Below, one piece after another: positions 42,387 through 51,622 of a DNA stretch of 64,000 nucleotides. This DNA is from an uncultured bacterium. GTDB taxonomy: Bacteria > Cyanobacteriota > Vampirovibrionia > Gastranaerophilales > Gastranaerophilaceae. Positions within the stretch are counted from its first letter, which is position 1; every line of letters begins with the position of its first letter. Under the pieces are notes generated by a model that saw nothing but the letters and a program-made list of their open reading frames with translations, was not told the origin of the DNA and ran no database searches. Both the position numbers and the translations under genes were made by a program. The stretch covers positions 124,001 to 188,000 of the forward strand of contig CATXCB010000002.1 of the NCBI GenBank assembly GCA_958366705.1, written 5' to 3'.

Positions 42387-45300
42387 TTGCTGATTGAGGG
42401 TAGCATAGCATCAGAAAAAACTGATATTTTGATTCATAAGTACGCTGAGTTGATTAATAATGGCGTACCTGCTTCATCTATCCTTGTTATTGTACAAAAT
42501 TCAACATTGAAAAACAAGTTTCAGGAAAGAGTTTTTGAATTGCTCTCTGTTGATTGTGTTGAAAAATTACAAATACATTCTTTTTTTTCACTCGTGTATA
42601 ATACAATTTCTGATAACTGGGCATTTTTAGAGGACAGAAATATTTTTGACAATCCTGTGATTCTGCCTAATCTTGCAGGGTTGGAGGTTTCCCAGTTTTT
42701 ATTAAAAGATATTTTGAAAGATGTTCAATTCAGAGGGTATAATTCAAGAATGTCTCTTTTACATCAAATTTTTAGAAGATATTCTCTTATTGTTCAAAAT
42801 AATTTGTCTCAAAAAGAAGTTGATGAGCGGGCAGAAATTCTAAAAGAAGGTTTTTCAGACGAGGCCTCGCTTGCTATAAAAAAACTGCTAAAAAAAACTC
42901 TTGAACTCAGGGATTTTGACTACTTGAGGCAGTGTTTAATGTTTAATTTTGTCTACAAAAATACTGATTATTTTAAAAATATAAAGTATTTATTTGTGGA
43001 TGATGCTGATGAATGCACTCCTATTTGTATTGATTTTATTGAGTTTTTGTCAAAGCAGCTGGAAGATGTTTATATTACTGCGGATTCTTTGGGCTCATCA
43101 AGATGCGGATATTTAAGTGCAGATAAAAATAATCTTGCAAAGCTAAAAAATATATTTAATTCAGAAATTTTACATGTTGCTGATAATTCAAAATTGACTT
43201 CTGATGCAAATAATTTATATAAAAATGTGTATAATTCGGAATCTAATATTTTAAATAATTTTACGCTGGAGTCCTTTTCAAAAAGATCTTCAATGGCGGA
43301 TGAGGCTATAAAACGTATTAAAAAGCTTATTGGTGCTAAAGTTAAGCCGTGTGAGATTTCTGTAATTTCTCCGGTTATTGATGATATGTTAAAGTTTACA
43401 CTAAGAGAAAACTTCAAGAATGATATAAATCTTTTATATTTATCAGGTAGTGAAAAACTTATACAAAACAGGCTTGTTCTTGCTGTTATAACTATTTTGA
43501 AATTAAATACAGAGCTGAAAAATACACTCTCAGAATTTGATATAAGGGTTCTGTTATATGAATTTTTACATATCCCGTTGAAATATTGTGCGGATATATT
43601 GTATACGTTCAACAAATCTAAAGAATTAATTCCGTATAATTTTGCAGATGATGAGTATAATCAAAAATATTCACAATTTTTAGCCCTTATTGAAAGTTTA
43701 TCAAAGTCTTCAAAAAAAATATCTGAGCAGATTGTAGATATTTATAATGAGTTTTTTAGTTTTGCGACATTTGATAAGCAGGAAATTAATAAATTTAATT
43801 TCTTTTTAAAACAGATTATTGATTTTGAAAATGTTTTTGGTTCTTCCTTTAATTCAAGGAAAGTTGATATAATTTTGCAGATAGAAAACTCAATAATTTC
43901 TGAAAATCCGTATTCGGTATTGGAAATCGACAGAAATGATTTGATTATAGCAACCCCTCAAAAAATTATTGATAACCAGATAAAAACAAAATATCAAATA
44001 TGGCTGGATGTATCAAATTCTGAATGGATAAAGTCTGATACCGGTCCGTTGTATAATGCGTGGGTATTTCAAAAATACTGGGATAAAACAAGCTATACAA
44101 TTGAAGATAATATAGAATTATCTAAGGATAAAAATGCAAGGGTCTTGCGTAAACTTGCTCTTTGCTGTGAAGAAAATGTTTTTTGTTATTCCAGCTTGTT
44201 TGATTCAAACGGAGTTGAAAATTATGGAGCAATTGAAGATTTTATTCTGTGCCGTGCTGAAGAAGATTTGACACAAGCTGTACAGCAAGGATTTAGAATC
44301 ATTCCGCGGCCAGATCAACAGCCGGTTTTAGATTATAAAAACGGTTATATGGGAATTTCTGCAGTGCCGGGTGCTGGAAAAACCACTATTCTGCTTGCGT
44401 TGATTATAAAATTGCTAGAAAGAGGAATAAATCCTGAGCATATTTTTGTTTTGACTTATATGGATTCAGCGGCAAGAAATTTTAGAGAACGAATAAAAAA
44501 TGTCAGAAAAAATTCTTCAAGACTTCCTAATATAAGTACTATTCACGGGCTTGCTTTGAGAATATTGAAAGAAAACGGGAATTATGAAAAACTCGGATTG
44601 TCCGGTGATTTTGAGATTTGTGACGATTCACAACGCGGAAGAATTTTAAGAGAAATTTCTACAAAATTGCATATTGAGCAGAAAATGGCAGAAGAATTTG
44701 ATAGAGCTGTTTCTGTGTTCAAAATGGGCGGCGGAGTTTTTCCGGAGTTTGTATCTGATGTGAAATTGAAAAAGTTCAAACAGTTTTATGCGGGTTATCA
44801 GGAAAATCTCAAGGAATATAATTTGATAGATTATGATGATATGCTCATCGGGTCTGTTAAAATTCTTAAGGAAAATCCTGATATTTTGGCTCATTATCAA
44901 GAAATTTGCGAATATATAATAGAAGATGAGGCTCAAGATTCTTCCAGTATACAACAGGAATTAATTTCTTTATTATCTGGAAAGCATAAAAATATTATAA
45001 GGTGCGGGGATGTTAACCAGTCTATAACAGGAACGTTTTCAAATGCGGATGTTGAAGGTTTTAGAAGATTTATCACCGAAAATAACAATGTTAGTATGAA
45101 TTGTTCTCAACGTTGTACACAAGATGTTTGGGAATGTGCAAACAAGCTAGTTGAGACTTCTCTTGAAAAGAAAGATAGTGATAATGCTTTCTTTAAAATG
45201 TTTATGGCTCCAGTGGAAGGCAAAAATCCAAAACAAAACAATGCTGTTAATGCTATGGTTTTTGAAACTTCAATTGATGAGAAAAACTATATATTGAAGG

Positions 45301-46268
45301 TTATAAAAAATACACTTGCTAAAAATCCTGATTATACGGTAGGGATTCTATTGAGATATAACTATCAGGTTGCAGCGTGGCAGGATTTGATTGAGAATAG
45401 CGGATTAAAGGCTATAACAAGAAATCAATGTCTTGAACAAAAAGCAATTTTTAAAGCTATTTTTGCGGTTATGAAAATGATTCTTCATCCTTTTGATAAT
45501 GAAAATCTTGGTGATAACTATGATGTTCTTGCGGAATTGGGTGTGTATAGACGAGGCCTTGGTTCTGAAATTAAAAAGTATGAAAATCCTTTCATTCAAA
45601 TTTGTGCAGATAACATTAATAATATGAGTTTAGAGCAATTTTACTGGGATATAAATTATTGGATTTCTCTGTGTTATCTCCCGCCAAATGAGCTTGCTGT
45701 GAAGATTGCTGCTGATTTACATATTTTTAACAGCGAAATTGAAAAGTCTAACATTTATTTGATTTCAACTTTAATTAAACGTATTTGTATTAAAAATAAT
45801 TCCTTGGAATATGCGGTTACACGACTTGCAGATTTAGCTAAAAAACCAAACTTGAGCGGATTTAAATTCTTTTCTGAAGAAGATGAAGAGGATAAAAAAT
45901 CATTGCAGGGCAAGGTGCAAATTATGACGATGCATAAGTCTAAAGGGGATGAATTTAATCTTGTCTTTATCCCTGAAATGTCAGAAAAATTATTCCCGTT
46001 AACTCTTGGTTCAATAAATTTAAAGTCTGCCGATTTTATAGAATTGATTAAGTCTTTAAATCCTCAATATAAGAAAAAGTCCGAGTTTGAGCTTAAGCAG
46101 GAAATCTTGGCTGAAAATTTACGATTATTATATGTTGCAATTACAAGGGCAAAAAATCAGTTGATTTTTTCTTCGTGTAAAAAAACTAAAACCCGTTTTG
46201 GTAAATTACAGCCAAATGCGGAGAGTGTAATATTTAAAGATTTGCTGGAGGTTGAATATGTTGACTAA
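42387..46268 (+). CDS. AddA/UvrD-like helicase fused to degenerate N-terminal helicase
   Basis: About 1293 residues from TTG 42387 (AAGGAG 8 bases upstream; TTG 42381 is an alternative). The first 600 residues look like an inactive helicase half: GSIASEKTD replaces a Walker A and LFVDDADECTP resembles Walker B, in the way AddB/RecC-like domains degenerate. The second half is a full UvrD-type helicase: Walker A AVPGAGKTT (about 661-669), FVLTYMDSAARNF, YDDMLIG, IIEDEAQDSS (Walker B) and MTMHKSKGDEFNLVFIP. The paired nuclease is the next gene, overlapping by 11 bases. The role is double-strand break processing, inferred from the family. Confidence 0.75.
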   Translation: MLIEGSIASEKTDILIHKYAELINNGVPASSILVIVQNSTLKNKFQERVFELLSVDCVEKLQIHSFFSLVYNTISDNWAFLEDRNIFDNPVILPNLAGLEVSQFLLKDILKDVQFRGYNSRMSLLHQIFRRYSLIVQNNLSQKEVDERAEILKEGFSDEASLAIKKLLKKTLELRDFDYLRQCLMFNFVYKNTDYFKNIKYLFVDDADECTPICIDFIEFLSKQLEDVYITADSLGSSRCGYLSADKNNLAKLKNIFNSEILHVADNSKLTSDANNLYKNVYNSESNILNNFTLESFSKRSSMADEAIKRIKKLIGAKVKPCEISVISPVIDDMLKFTLRENFKNDINLLYLSGSEKLIQNRLVLAVITILKLNTELKNTLSEFDIRVLLYEFLHIPLKYCADILYTFNKSKELIPYNFADDEYNQKYSQFLALIESLSKSSKKISEQIVDIYNEFFSFATFDKQEINKFNFFLKQIIDFENVFGSSFNSRKVDIILQIENSIISENPYSVLEIDRNDLIIATPQKIIDNQIKTKYQIWLDVSNSEWIKSDTGPLYNAWVFQKYWDKTSYTIEDNIELSKDKNARVLRKLALCCEENVFCYSSLFDSNGVENYGAIEDFILCRAEEDLTQAVQQGFRIIPRPDQQPVLDYKNGYMGISAVPGAGKTTILLALIIKLLERGINPEHIFVLTYMDSAARNFRERIKNVRKNSSRLPNISTIHGLALRILKENGNYEKLGLSGDFEICDDSQRGRILREISTKLHIEQKMAEEFDRAVSVFKMGGGVFPEFVSDVKLKKFKQFYAGYQENLKEYNLIDYDDMLIGSVKILKENPDILAHYQEICEYIIEDEAQDSSSIQQELISLLSGKHKNIIRCGDVNQSITGTFSNADVEGFRRFITENNNVSMNCSQRCTQDVWECANKLVETSLEKKDSDNAFFKMFMAPVEGKNPKQNNAVNAMVFETSIDEKNYILKVIKNTLAKNPDYTVGILLRYNYQVAAWQDLIENSGLKAITRNQCLEQKAIFKAIFAVMKMILHPFDNENLGDNYDVLAELGVYRRGLGSEIKKYENPFIQICADNINNMSLEQFYWDINYWISLCYLPPNELAVKIAADLHIFNSEIEKSNIYLISTLIKRICIKNNSLEYAVTRLADLAKKPNLSGFKFFSEEDEEDKKSLQGKVQIMTMHKSKGDEFNLVFIPEMSEKLFPLTLGSINLKSADFIELIKSLNPQYKKKSEFELKQEILAENLRLLYVAITRAKNQLIFSSCKKTKTRFGKLQPNAESVIFKDLLEVEYVD

Positions 46269-46890
46269 TATTTCGCCAAATATGCTAAAAACATACAAAA
46301 CTTGTCCTAAAAAATTTTACTATCAGTATGTTGAGGGATTAAGAGTTCCAATGTCCTCTCTTCCGTTTGAGAAAGGTAAGAAAATCCATGCTCTTGCAAA
46401 TTACTATTTGCAAGGAATAAATATTTCAAGAATAGAAACTGCATTGACAGAGGATGAGCGTATTATCTGGAATCTTTTGCTCAACAATCCTTTTTACAAG
46501 AAAGACTGCTTGAAATCAGAATTCTATTTAAGTACAAAAATAGGGGATTTTTGGGTAGGAGGAAGATTAGATGCTGTTGTGCATGATGGGGATGAATATT
46601 ATATTCTTGATTATAAGACCGGTTCTATTCCAAAAAATCCTGAGTATGATTATCAAACAATGATTTATCTTTTATGTTTGGACAGGTATTTAAAACATTA
46701 TGAATCACTTTCTTTTGTTTATATAAACCTTAAGGATAAACAAAATCATGTTATTAAATTTGATGAAAAGATGAAACAGTATTATGAACAAAGAATTATT
46801 CAAATCTGTTCTCAATTATCATCAGATAGTTTATATCTTCCTAATTTTGATAGTTGTAAACGTTGTGAGTTTTTAAAAATTTGTTCTTAA
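46258..46890 (+). CDS. AddB/RecB-type PD-(D/E)XK nuclease with Fe-S cysteines
   Basis: 210 residues from ATG 46258, set by GGAGG 6 bases upstream (TTG 46252 is alternative). FEKGKKIHALANYYL gives the nuclease His, WVGGRLDAVVHDGDEYY the catalytic Asp, and ILDYKTG the D-x-K part. Cys16 plus C-terminal C200-x2-C203-x5-C209 (SCKRCEFLKICS) form the AddB/Cas4-type 4Fe-4S set. It is a stand-alone nuclease, where AddB has it fused to a helicase. With the overlapping helicase gene it forms a complete AddAB-like pair for DNA end resection. Confidence 0.8.
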   Translation: MLTNISPNMLKTYKTCPKKFYYQYVEGLRVPMSSLPFEKGKKIHALANYYLQGINISRIETALTEDERIIWNLLLNNPFYKKDCLKSEFYLSTKIGDFWVGGRLDAVVHDGDEYYILDYKTGSIPKNPEYDYQTMIYLLCLDRYLKHYESLSFVYINLKDKQNHVIKFDEKMKQYYEQRIIQICSQLSSDSLYLPNFDSCKRCEFLKICS

Positions 46891-46973
46891 TATTCAAAAT
46901 AGAATGCTTAATTTGACTTATTGTTAATGTATGGTATTCTTGAATTGTTATATTATATATAGGAGATGTGAAT

Positions 46974-47024
46974 ATGTTGAAACTTAATCATAGTTTGAAA
47001 ATCGGGGGGGGGGTGACCTCTTAA
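46974..47024 (+). CDS. short leader ORF upstream of pilin gene, copy 1, containing G10
   Basis: ATG 46974 with AGGAG 8 bases upstream begins MLKLNHSLKIGGGVTS, then TAA. The basic start is like a pilin leader (MLKLNHSLK), and the G10 run makes the glycines. In the frame reached by adding one G or losing two, the reading frame continues without stop from 47015 to the pilin stop at 47908. Thus the leader with its ribosome site and the pilin body are one frameshift apart. Either a phase-variable start, an element insertion, or an upstream peptide; protein status is uncertain. Confidence 0.45.
   Translation: MLKLNHSLKIGGGVTS
47004..47013 (+). repeat. homopolymeric G10 tract, copy 1
   Basis: Ten consecutive G between ATC and TGACC. 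In AT-rich DNA such a run is highly unlikely by chance, and the second pilin leader has exactly the same length at 55993. Mononucleotide G tracts of 8-12 are classical phase-variation switches because polymerase slips on them. Confidence 0.9.
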
Positions 47025-47117
47025 AGCTTTACTCTGACAGTATTCTAAGGTCTTTAAATTTATTTGTTTTAAATTTCCGTCCTAATGTAATCCCGCACCG
47101 TCATCCTGAACCGCTAT

Positions 47118-47190
47118 GTCATGCTGAACTTGTTTCAGGATCTGAATCAAAACGCCCAACAAAAAGCTTCCGAAACGAGTTCGGAATGAC
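47118..47190 (+). repeat. REP-like palindromes in the leader of pilin copy 1
   Basis: GTCATGCTGAACTTGTTTC (47118-47136) continues into AGGATC, a palindrome of the CTGAA/TTCAG type, and the inverted repeat TTCCGAA...TTCGGAA (47168-47186) ends in the ATGAC that supplies the pilin start. The same blocks occur at 56170-56242 and partly at 26070. In the alternative frame they translate without stop. Confidence 0.75.
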
Positions 47191-47908
47191 AAGTATACCG
47201 AACAAGAGATTCTTCGCATCCGCTCAGAATGACCGTATTCGTAACAAAGCAGCATTCACCCTTGCCGAAGTCCTCATAACCCTCGGCATAATAGGAATTG
47301 TCGCAGCATTAACTATCCCGGGTTTGATGACTGCTTATAAAAAGCATAGAATTGCTACCAAACTAGAAAAGGCTGTTTCAACTATAAATCAGGCTGTTAA
47401 ATTATCAGAGGTTGAAAATGGTGAAATGGAAACGTGGGATAAATCCTTATCAAAAGTCGAATTTATTGATAAATATTTTCGTCCATATATAAAAATCATG
47501 CAAATTTGTGAAAAACAGCGCTCATGCGGGTATGATTCTTCTCCATGGAAATACTTGAATGGAACTACCAATGGTTCATATAATTCTCCTTTTAATAATG
47601 GCAGAGTGCCTTTTATTTCAATGGATGGAATTTTGTATACATTTGCGTATAATCCTGATGTTATTCAGGCAGATAATGATAAAGTAATTATTATAGATAT
47701 TAATGCTTCTGAAAAACCTAATATATTTGGACAGGATGTTTTCTTTTTATACAGGATTGAGGAAGAAGACTCTATTATTCCTTATGGAGCGCATTTGCCT
47801 CAAAGCTCTATAAATAGAGATTGTTCTTTTCAGGGAGCAGGTATGTATTGTGCCGCGGTTATTAGGGCAAATGGTTGGAAAATTCCTGGCGGATATCCTC
47901 TTAAATAG
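47186..47908 (+). CDS. type IV pilin-like protein with G10/palindrome leader, copy 1
   Basis: 240 residues from ATG 47186, which lies in the palindrome block; no strong ribosome site precedes it. The leader (MTSIPNKRFFASAQNDRIRNKAA) is 23 residues, then FTLAEVLITLGIIGIVAAL, with Glu at +5 kept. IDINASEKPNIFGQDVFFL is the family motif, followed by IIPYGAHLP, and C-terminal Cys pairs. With one added G the protein would start at 46974 and be 311 residues with a 93-residue leader, too long for ordinary prepilin export. There is no divergent regulator gene here, unlike the other pairs. Confidence 0.75.
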   Translation: MTSIPNKRFFASAQNDRIRNKAAFTLAEVLITLGIIGIVAALTIPGLMTAYKKHRIATKLEKAVSTINQAVKLSEVENGEMETWDKSLSKVEFIDKYFRPYIKIMQICEKQRSCGYDSSPWKYLNGTTNGSYNSPFNNGRVPFISMDGILYTFAYNPDVIQADNDKVIIIDINASEKPNIFGQDVFFLYRIEEEDSIIPYGAHLPQSSINRDCSFQGAGMYCAAVIRANGWKIPGGYPLK

Positions 47909-47910
47909 GT

Positions 47911-48825
47911 TTACAGAACTTGTTTTATGGCTGCAATCATTCCATCAGGAGATGCAAGATTTTTTCCTGCAATATCAAATGCGGTGCCATGACCCGGTGA
48001 AGTTCTTATGATATCCAATCCAATTGTTGTGTTAACAGTTTTATCACCTGCTACTGTTTTTATTGGTATTAAACCTTGATCGTGATAATTTGCAATATAG
48101 CAGTCAATTTCGTCTTTTTCATTTTTATAGTAGTGTTTGGCTGCTTTTACAAACAATGTATCTGCAGGAAGCGGCATTGATATATTTATACCCTGATTTT
48201 GTAATTCTTTCACTGCAGGAATAAGAATATCAATTTCTTCAGTGCCTAAAATACCGTCTTCGCCGGAGTGAGGATTGAATCCGCAAAGTGCAAATTTAGG
48301 ATTAGATATTCCAAAATGTTTTTCAAAGGTTTTTACTAAATTTATGACTTTTGTTATAACAATATTTTTTGTTAGGCTTATGTTTTTTAACGCGCAGTGT
48401 CTTGTCAAAAGTAATACTCTAAAATTCTTCGCAACAAAAAGCATTTCTGCAAGCTGGTTATCATGAGATAAGTATTTTTGCAGAATTTCTGTCTGACCGT
48501 TAAAATGATGACCTGCAAGGTGAAGTGCATTTTTGGCAACAGGTGCTGTCACTATTGCTTTAGGTTTAAGCTCACACACTTTTTTTAGTGACTGAAATGA
48601 AAATTCTCCTGCGAATTTGGTAACTTTTCCGGGTTCGATATTTTCGTTATACGGAATTTCTATAATTTCATAATTTTTATCCAGTGTTCCATAAAAATCC
48701 AAGATTTTTTTATTAGAAATTAGAACAACTTTATCTTCTGATAAATCAAGTTGTCTTAGAGCTTTAATAGTTATTTCTGCGCCTATTCCATTTGGATCGC
48801 CGGTTGTAATTGCTATTTTATTCAT
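47911..48825 (-). CDS. PdxA-family 4-phosphate dehydrogenase (PdxA or PdxA2/DenD type)
   Basis: A 304-residue protein with the PdxA start ITTGDPNGIGAEITIKAL, metal-binding GHHFNGQTEIL, NYHDQGLIPIKTV and RTSPGHGTAFDIAGK. Canonical PdxA oxidises 4-phosphohydroxythreonine for vitamin B6. Here it follows, with 8-base overlap, a DUF1537-type four-carbon acid kinase, the pairing known for PdxA2 (DenD) in D-threonate or D-erythronate breakdown. No other B6 gene is near. Both readings fit. Confidence 0.85.
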   Translation of the reverse strand: MNKIAITTGDPNGIGAEITIKALRQLDLSEDKVVLISNKKILDFYGTLDKNYEIIEIPYNENIEPGKVTKFAGEFSFQSLKKVCELKPKAIVTAPVAKNALHLAGHHFNGQTEILQKYLSHDNQLAEMLFVAKNFRVLLLTRHCALKNISLTKNIVITKVINLVKTFEKHFGISNPKFALCGFNPHSGEDGILGTEEIDILIPAVKELQNQGINISMPLPADTLFVKAAKHYYKNEKDEIDCYIANYHDQGLIPIKTVAGDKTVNTTIGLDIIRTSPGHGTAFDIAGKNLASPDGMIAAIKQVL

Positions 48826-50134
48826 GTTTATTAAAGTAATCTAGAATTTCGATTAATGTATTTACTCCGCCTAAGTTTCCTGATTTTGTAACAATCCACT
48901 GATTCGAATTTACGCTTTTACTTAATGCAATTGCAGGTAAAACTTCATCTATAAGCTGTAATTGGTTTGCATCAATAGCATTGCAGCATTTGTAAGATGT
49001 TTCACCGCCAAGAGTTATAAGAATTGCTTTTTTCTTTTCAAGAACACGTTTTGTTAAATCTGCAAGGAAATTTGTAATTTCGCTGGCAAGTCCTGATTTT
49101 GTCAAATCTGTATTTATGGCGACATCAGAAAATCCGTCAAAGTTTATTAGCAGTTTGGATGTATGAACCAGTACAATGTTAGAAGAACCAAGATTGGAGA
49201 CAATTCTTTCAACAAGTTCTTCTTGGACTCCTGCTAATATTGTTTTTGTATCCAGTTCAATAATCAATGTATTTTCTTCAAATTCTTCACTTTGTTCAAG
49301 TTTATCAATCTGATTAGCCGTAATTTGAGTAGCGCTTCCTGAAACAATGAATTTTGGAAGTTTAGGTAATTTTACCGGTAAAACTTCTTCTAATTCTTTT
49401 TTCGGGAACCATTCGTTGCTAAGCACATTTGCGGCTGCGGCTGTTCCAACCGGAAGAATTTTATAATTTGATTTTTGCATTGCAAGAATGATTTGTTCTA
49501 AATTTGTTGTAGACGCGCAGTCGGCAATTATAATCTTTTTACCTTCTTCGATTAAAGAGTTTAAAGCAATAAGAATTGGACCTGCTCCATCGAGTATTGT
49601 TTTTAACTCTATGCAGCCAACCAAGCTTTCTAAATTTTCTCCAAGTTGGGATTTTAGAAGCGTCGGCAGATGTGATTCCATAATTGGCGAATGCGGGTCT
49701 CTAGCTATTTCTGTTCGTTCAATGGGTACACCCTTTAGTAAATGGTAACCGCCTACGGTTATTCTTCCTTCCTGAGGAAACGCCGGCATGATGATTGCTG
49801 CGTCCCATTTTAGAATTTCAAGCATAGAAAGCACTTCCACTGCAATGTTTCCTCTGACTGTAGAATCTATTTTTTTGTAGAAAAAGTCAGGGTTTATTTC
49901 GTCTACAAGCAGTTGAGTTGCTTCTTTTACTTTCTCAAATGCTTCTTGCGGCGAAACATTTCTGGATTCTGTAGAGATTGCCCAGGCTTGAGAATCACTT
50001 GTTTGTCTGGACTCAATGTTTTTATTTAACAATATATTTGTGTCGGCACCATTCAATTTGAATTGTAGTGCAGTGTCATTTGCACCTGTCAAATCGTCTG
50101 CAATAATTCCGACAATATCAGAGTTTCCTATCAT
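48818..50134 (-). CDS. four-carbon acid sugar kinase family protein (DUF1537)
   Basis: A 438-residue protein with the DUF1537 N-terminus IIADDLTGANDTALQF, KIDSTVRGNIAVE, MPAFPQEGRIT, and the C-terminal LITLGGETSYKC and KSGNLGGVNTL. Members (DtnK, OtnK, DenK) phosphorylate D-threonate, L-erythronate or related acids at C4. The product would be the substrate of the overlapping PdxA-family gene. It shares ATGA-type overlap (4 bases) with ssb upstream, so the three form one operon. Confidence 0.85.
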   Translation of the reverse strand: MIGNSDIVGIIADDLTGANDTALQFKLNGADTNILLNKNIESRQTSDSQAWAISTESRNVSPQEAFEKVKEATQLLVDEINPDFFYKKIDSTVRGNIAVEVLSMLEILKWDAAIIMPAFPQEGRITVGGYHLLKGVPIERTEIARDPHSPIMESHLPTLLKSQLGENLESLVGCIELKTILDGAGPILIALNSLIEEGKKIIIADCASTTNLEQIILAMQKSNYKILPVGTAAAANVLSNEWFPKKELEEVLPVKLPKLPKFIVSGSATQITANQIDKLEQSEEFEENTLIIELDTKTILAGVQEELVERIVSNLGSSNIVLVHTSKLLINFDGFSDVAINTDLTKSGLASEITNFLADLTKRVLEKKKAILITLGGETSYKCCNAIDANQLQLIDEVLPAIALSKSVNSNQWIVTKSGNLGGVNTLIEILDYFNKHE

Positions 50135-50481
50135 AATACCGCTTCTGTTTCCGCGTCTTTTCTAGAACCTAAAAGTCTTATTGTATTTGCAACAACGTAA
50201 AAAGATTCTCTTTCGTTATTGGTAACTTTATCAACCCAGCGTCTGTTGGCAATTCTACCATCAACTGCAACTAATCTTCCTTTTTTTACATACTCAGCGG
50301 CAAATTCTGCTTGATTACCCCAGACTTCAATGTTAAACCAGTCGGTTACTTCTGACTTAGTTTTAGAATCCCATCTGTTTACGGCAACAGAAAAGGTTGC
50401 TTTGGTTTTGCCTGAGTCGTAAGAATTGAAGTTTTCAGAAGCATCTCTTCCAACTCTGCCTACTACTGTTACTGTATTCAT
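50131..50481 (-). CDS. ssb: single-stranded DNA-binding protein
   Basis: 116 residues from ATG 50481, chosen because AGAGG lies 5 bases upstream and the OB fold begins there (MNTVTVVGRVGRDASENF). FSVAVNRWDSKTK, DWFNIEVWGNQAEFAAEYVKKG and VDGRIANRRW are typical. It lacks the acidic C-terminal tip (DDIPF) that recruits partners; the tail ends GSRKDAETEAVL. It may be a second SSB or a divergent one. Confidence 0.88.
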   Translation of the reverse strand: MNTVTVVGRVGRDASENFNSYDSGKTKATFSVAVNRWDSKTKSEVTDWFNIEVWGNQAEFAAEYVKKGRLVAVDGRIANRRWVDKVTNNERESFYVVANTIRLLGSRKDAETEAVL

Positions 50482-50533
50482 ATATACCTCTTTCAATTTT
50501 AATATTATACAATATATTTTTTAATATGCCAAA

Positions 50534-51532
50534 TTAGTACATTTTTACAAGTTCTCGGACTTGTTGTAAAATTTTAGCTGCTTTAATTCTAGCTTTTGCA
50601 GAACCATCTTTTATAATTTGTTCAACTTCCTGAGGGTGTTCTTCGTAATATTTCCTTTTTTCTCTGATAGCTGCAAGTTTAGCGTTGATTTTGTCGCCAA
50701 GCTGACGTTTGCATTGAGCACATCCTCTTAAGCCTTTTTCACACTCACATCTGATAGTTGAAATTTCTTCTTCTGAACCGAATATTTTCCAGTATTTAAA
50801 TGCAACTTCACATTCTTCAGGGTGTCCTAAATCATCTTTTCTTAGTCTGGAGCGGTCAGTGATTGCAGTCATAACTTTTTTTGATGTTGTTTCGGCGTCA
50901 TCTGAAATTTTAATATCATTGTTGAATGATTTACCCATTTTATTTCCGTCAAGTCCGCAAATAAGTGAGCAGTTATTTAGTAGCGGTTTTGCTTCGTGGA
51001 AGAATTCTCCGTATAAGTTGTTAAAGCGTCTTGCGATATCTCTGGTGATTTCAATATGCGCAACTTGATCGATTCCGACGGGAACACAATCTGCATTAAA
51101 CATCATAATATCTGAACTCATTAGCACTGGGTATCCCATTAGACCGAAGTTTATTTGAGAATTTTGACCATCTTTAGTTTTTAAAATCTTTGCCATATCT
51201 TTTAAGGTCGGATCTCTTTCAACCCAGTTTTGCGGAGTAATCATTCCAAGGTAAATATTTAGTTCAGCAATTTCAGGAACAAGAGATTGTACATAGATTG
51301 TTGATTTGTTGGGATCAATTCCGCATGCAAGCCAATCCATGACAACATCCAGAGTGTTCTGTCTCAGTTCATCTGTTTTATCATATTTTGTAGTCAGGGC
51401 ATGCCAGTCTGCAGCGAAAAAATAACAGTCATATTTATCTTGAAGTTCTACCCAGTTTTGGATTACTCCGAGATAATGTCCTAAATGCAGCTTTCCGGTA
51501 GGTCTCATACCTGATACAATAGTTTGTTTCAT
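50534..51532 (-). CDS. trpS: tryptophan--tRNA ligase
   Basis: A 332-residue class I synthetase. The HIGH-type box is PTGKLHLGHYLG (residues 11-22) and the KMSKS-type box is GNKMGKSFNND (about 200-210). FAADWHALTTKYD and GIDQVAHIEITRDIARRFN place it with TrpS. A C-terminal Cys cluster (CECEKGLRGCAQCKRQ) is of the kind seen in some TrpS with an Fe-S or zinc site. No T-box leader is seen in the 90 bases upstream. Confidence 0.95.
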   Translation of the reverse strand: MKQTIVSGMRPTGKLHLGHYLGVIQNWVELQDKYDCYFFAADWHALTTKYDKTDELRQNTLDVVMDWLACGIDPNKSTIYVQSLVPEIAELNIYLGMITPQNWVERDPTLKDMAKILKTKDGQNSQINFGLMGYPVLMSSDIMMFNADCVPVGIDQVAHIEITRDIARRFNNLYGEFFHEAKPLLNNCSLICGLDGNKMGKSFNNDIKISDDAETTSKKVMTAITDRSRLRKDDLGHPEECEVAFKYWKIFGSEEEISTIRCECEKGLRGCAQCKRQLGDKINAKLAAIREKRKYYEEHPQEVEQIIKDGSAKARIKAAKILQQVRELVKMY

Positions 51533-51622
51533 AAAACAGTCCTTTCTAATAACTGTATCTATTATATAACAAACAGGTCTGTGTTCTAGTTTGAATAAAA
51601 TTTTGTAACAAGTGAGTGGTTT

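Noticed and set aside
43070..43615. 181-codon minus-strand frame inside the helicase gene
   Set aside because: Opposite strand of a well supported gene, without ribosome site or recognisable motif.
51533..51622. T-box leader upstream of trpS
   Set aside because: The region is too short and shows no specifier loop or T-box sequence.
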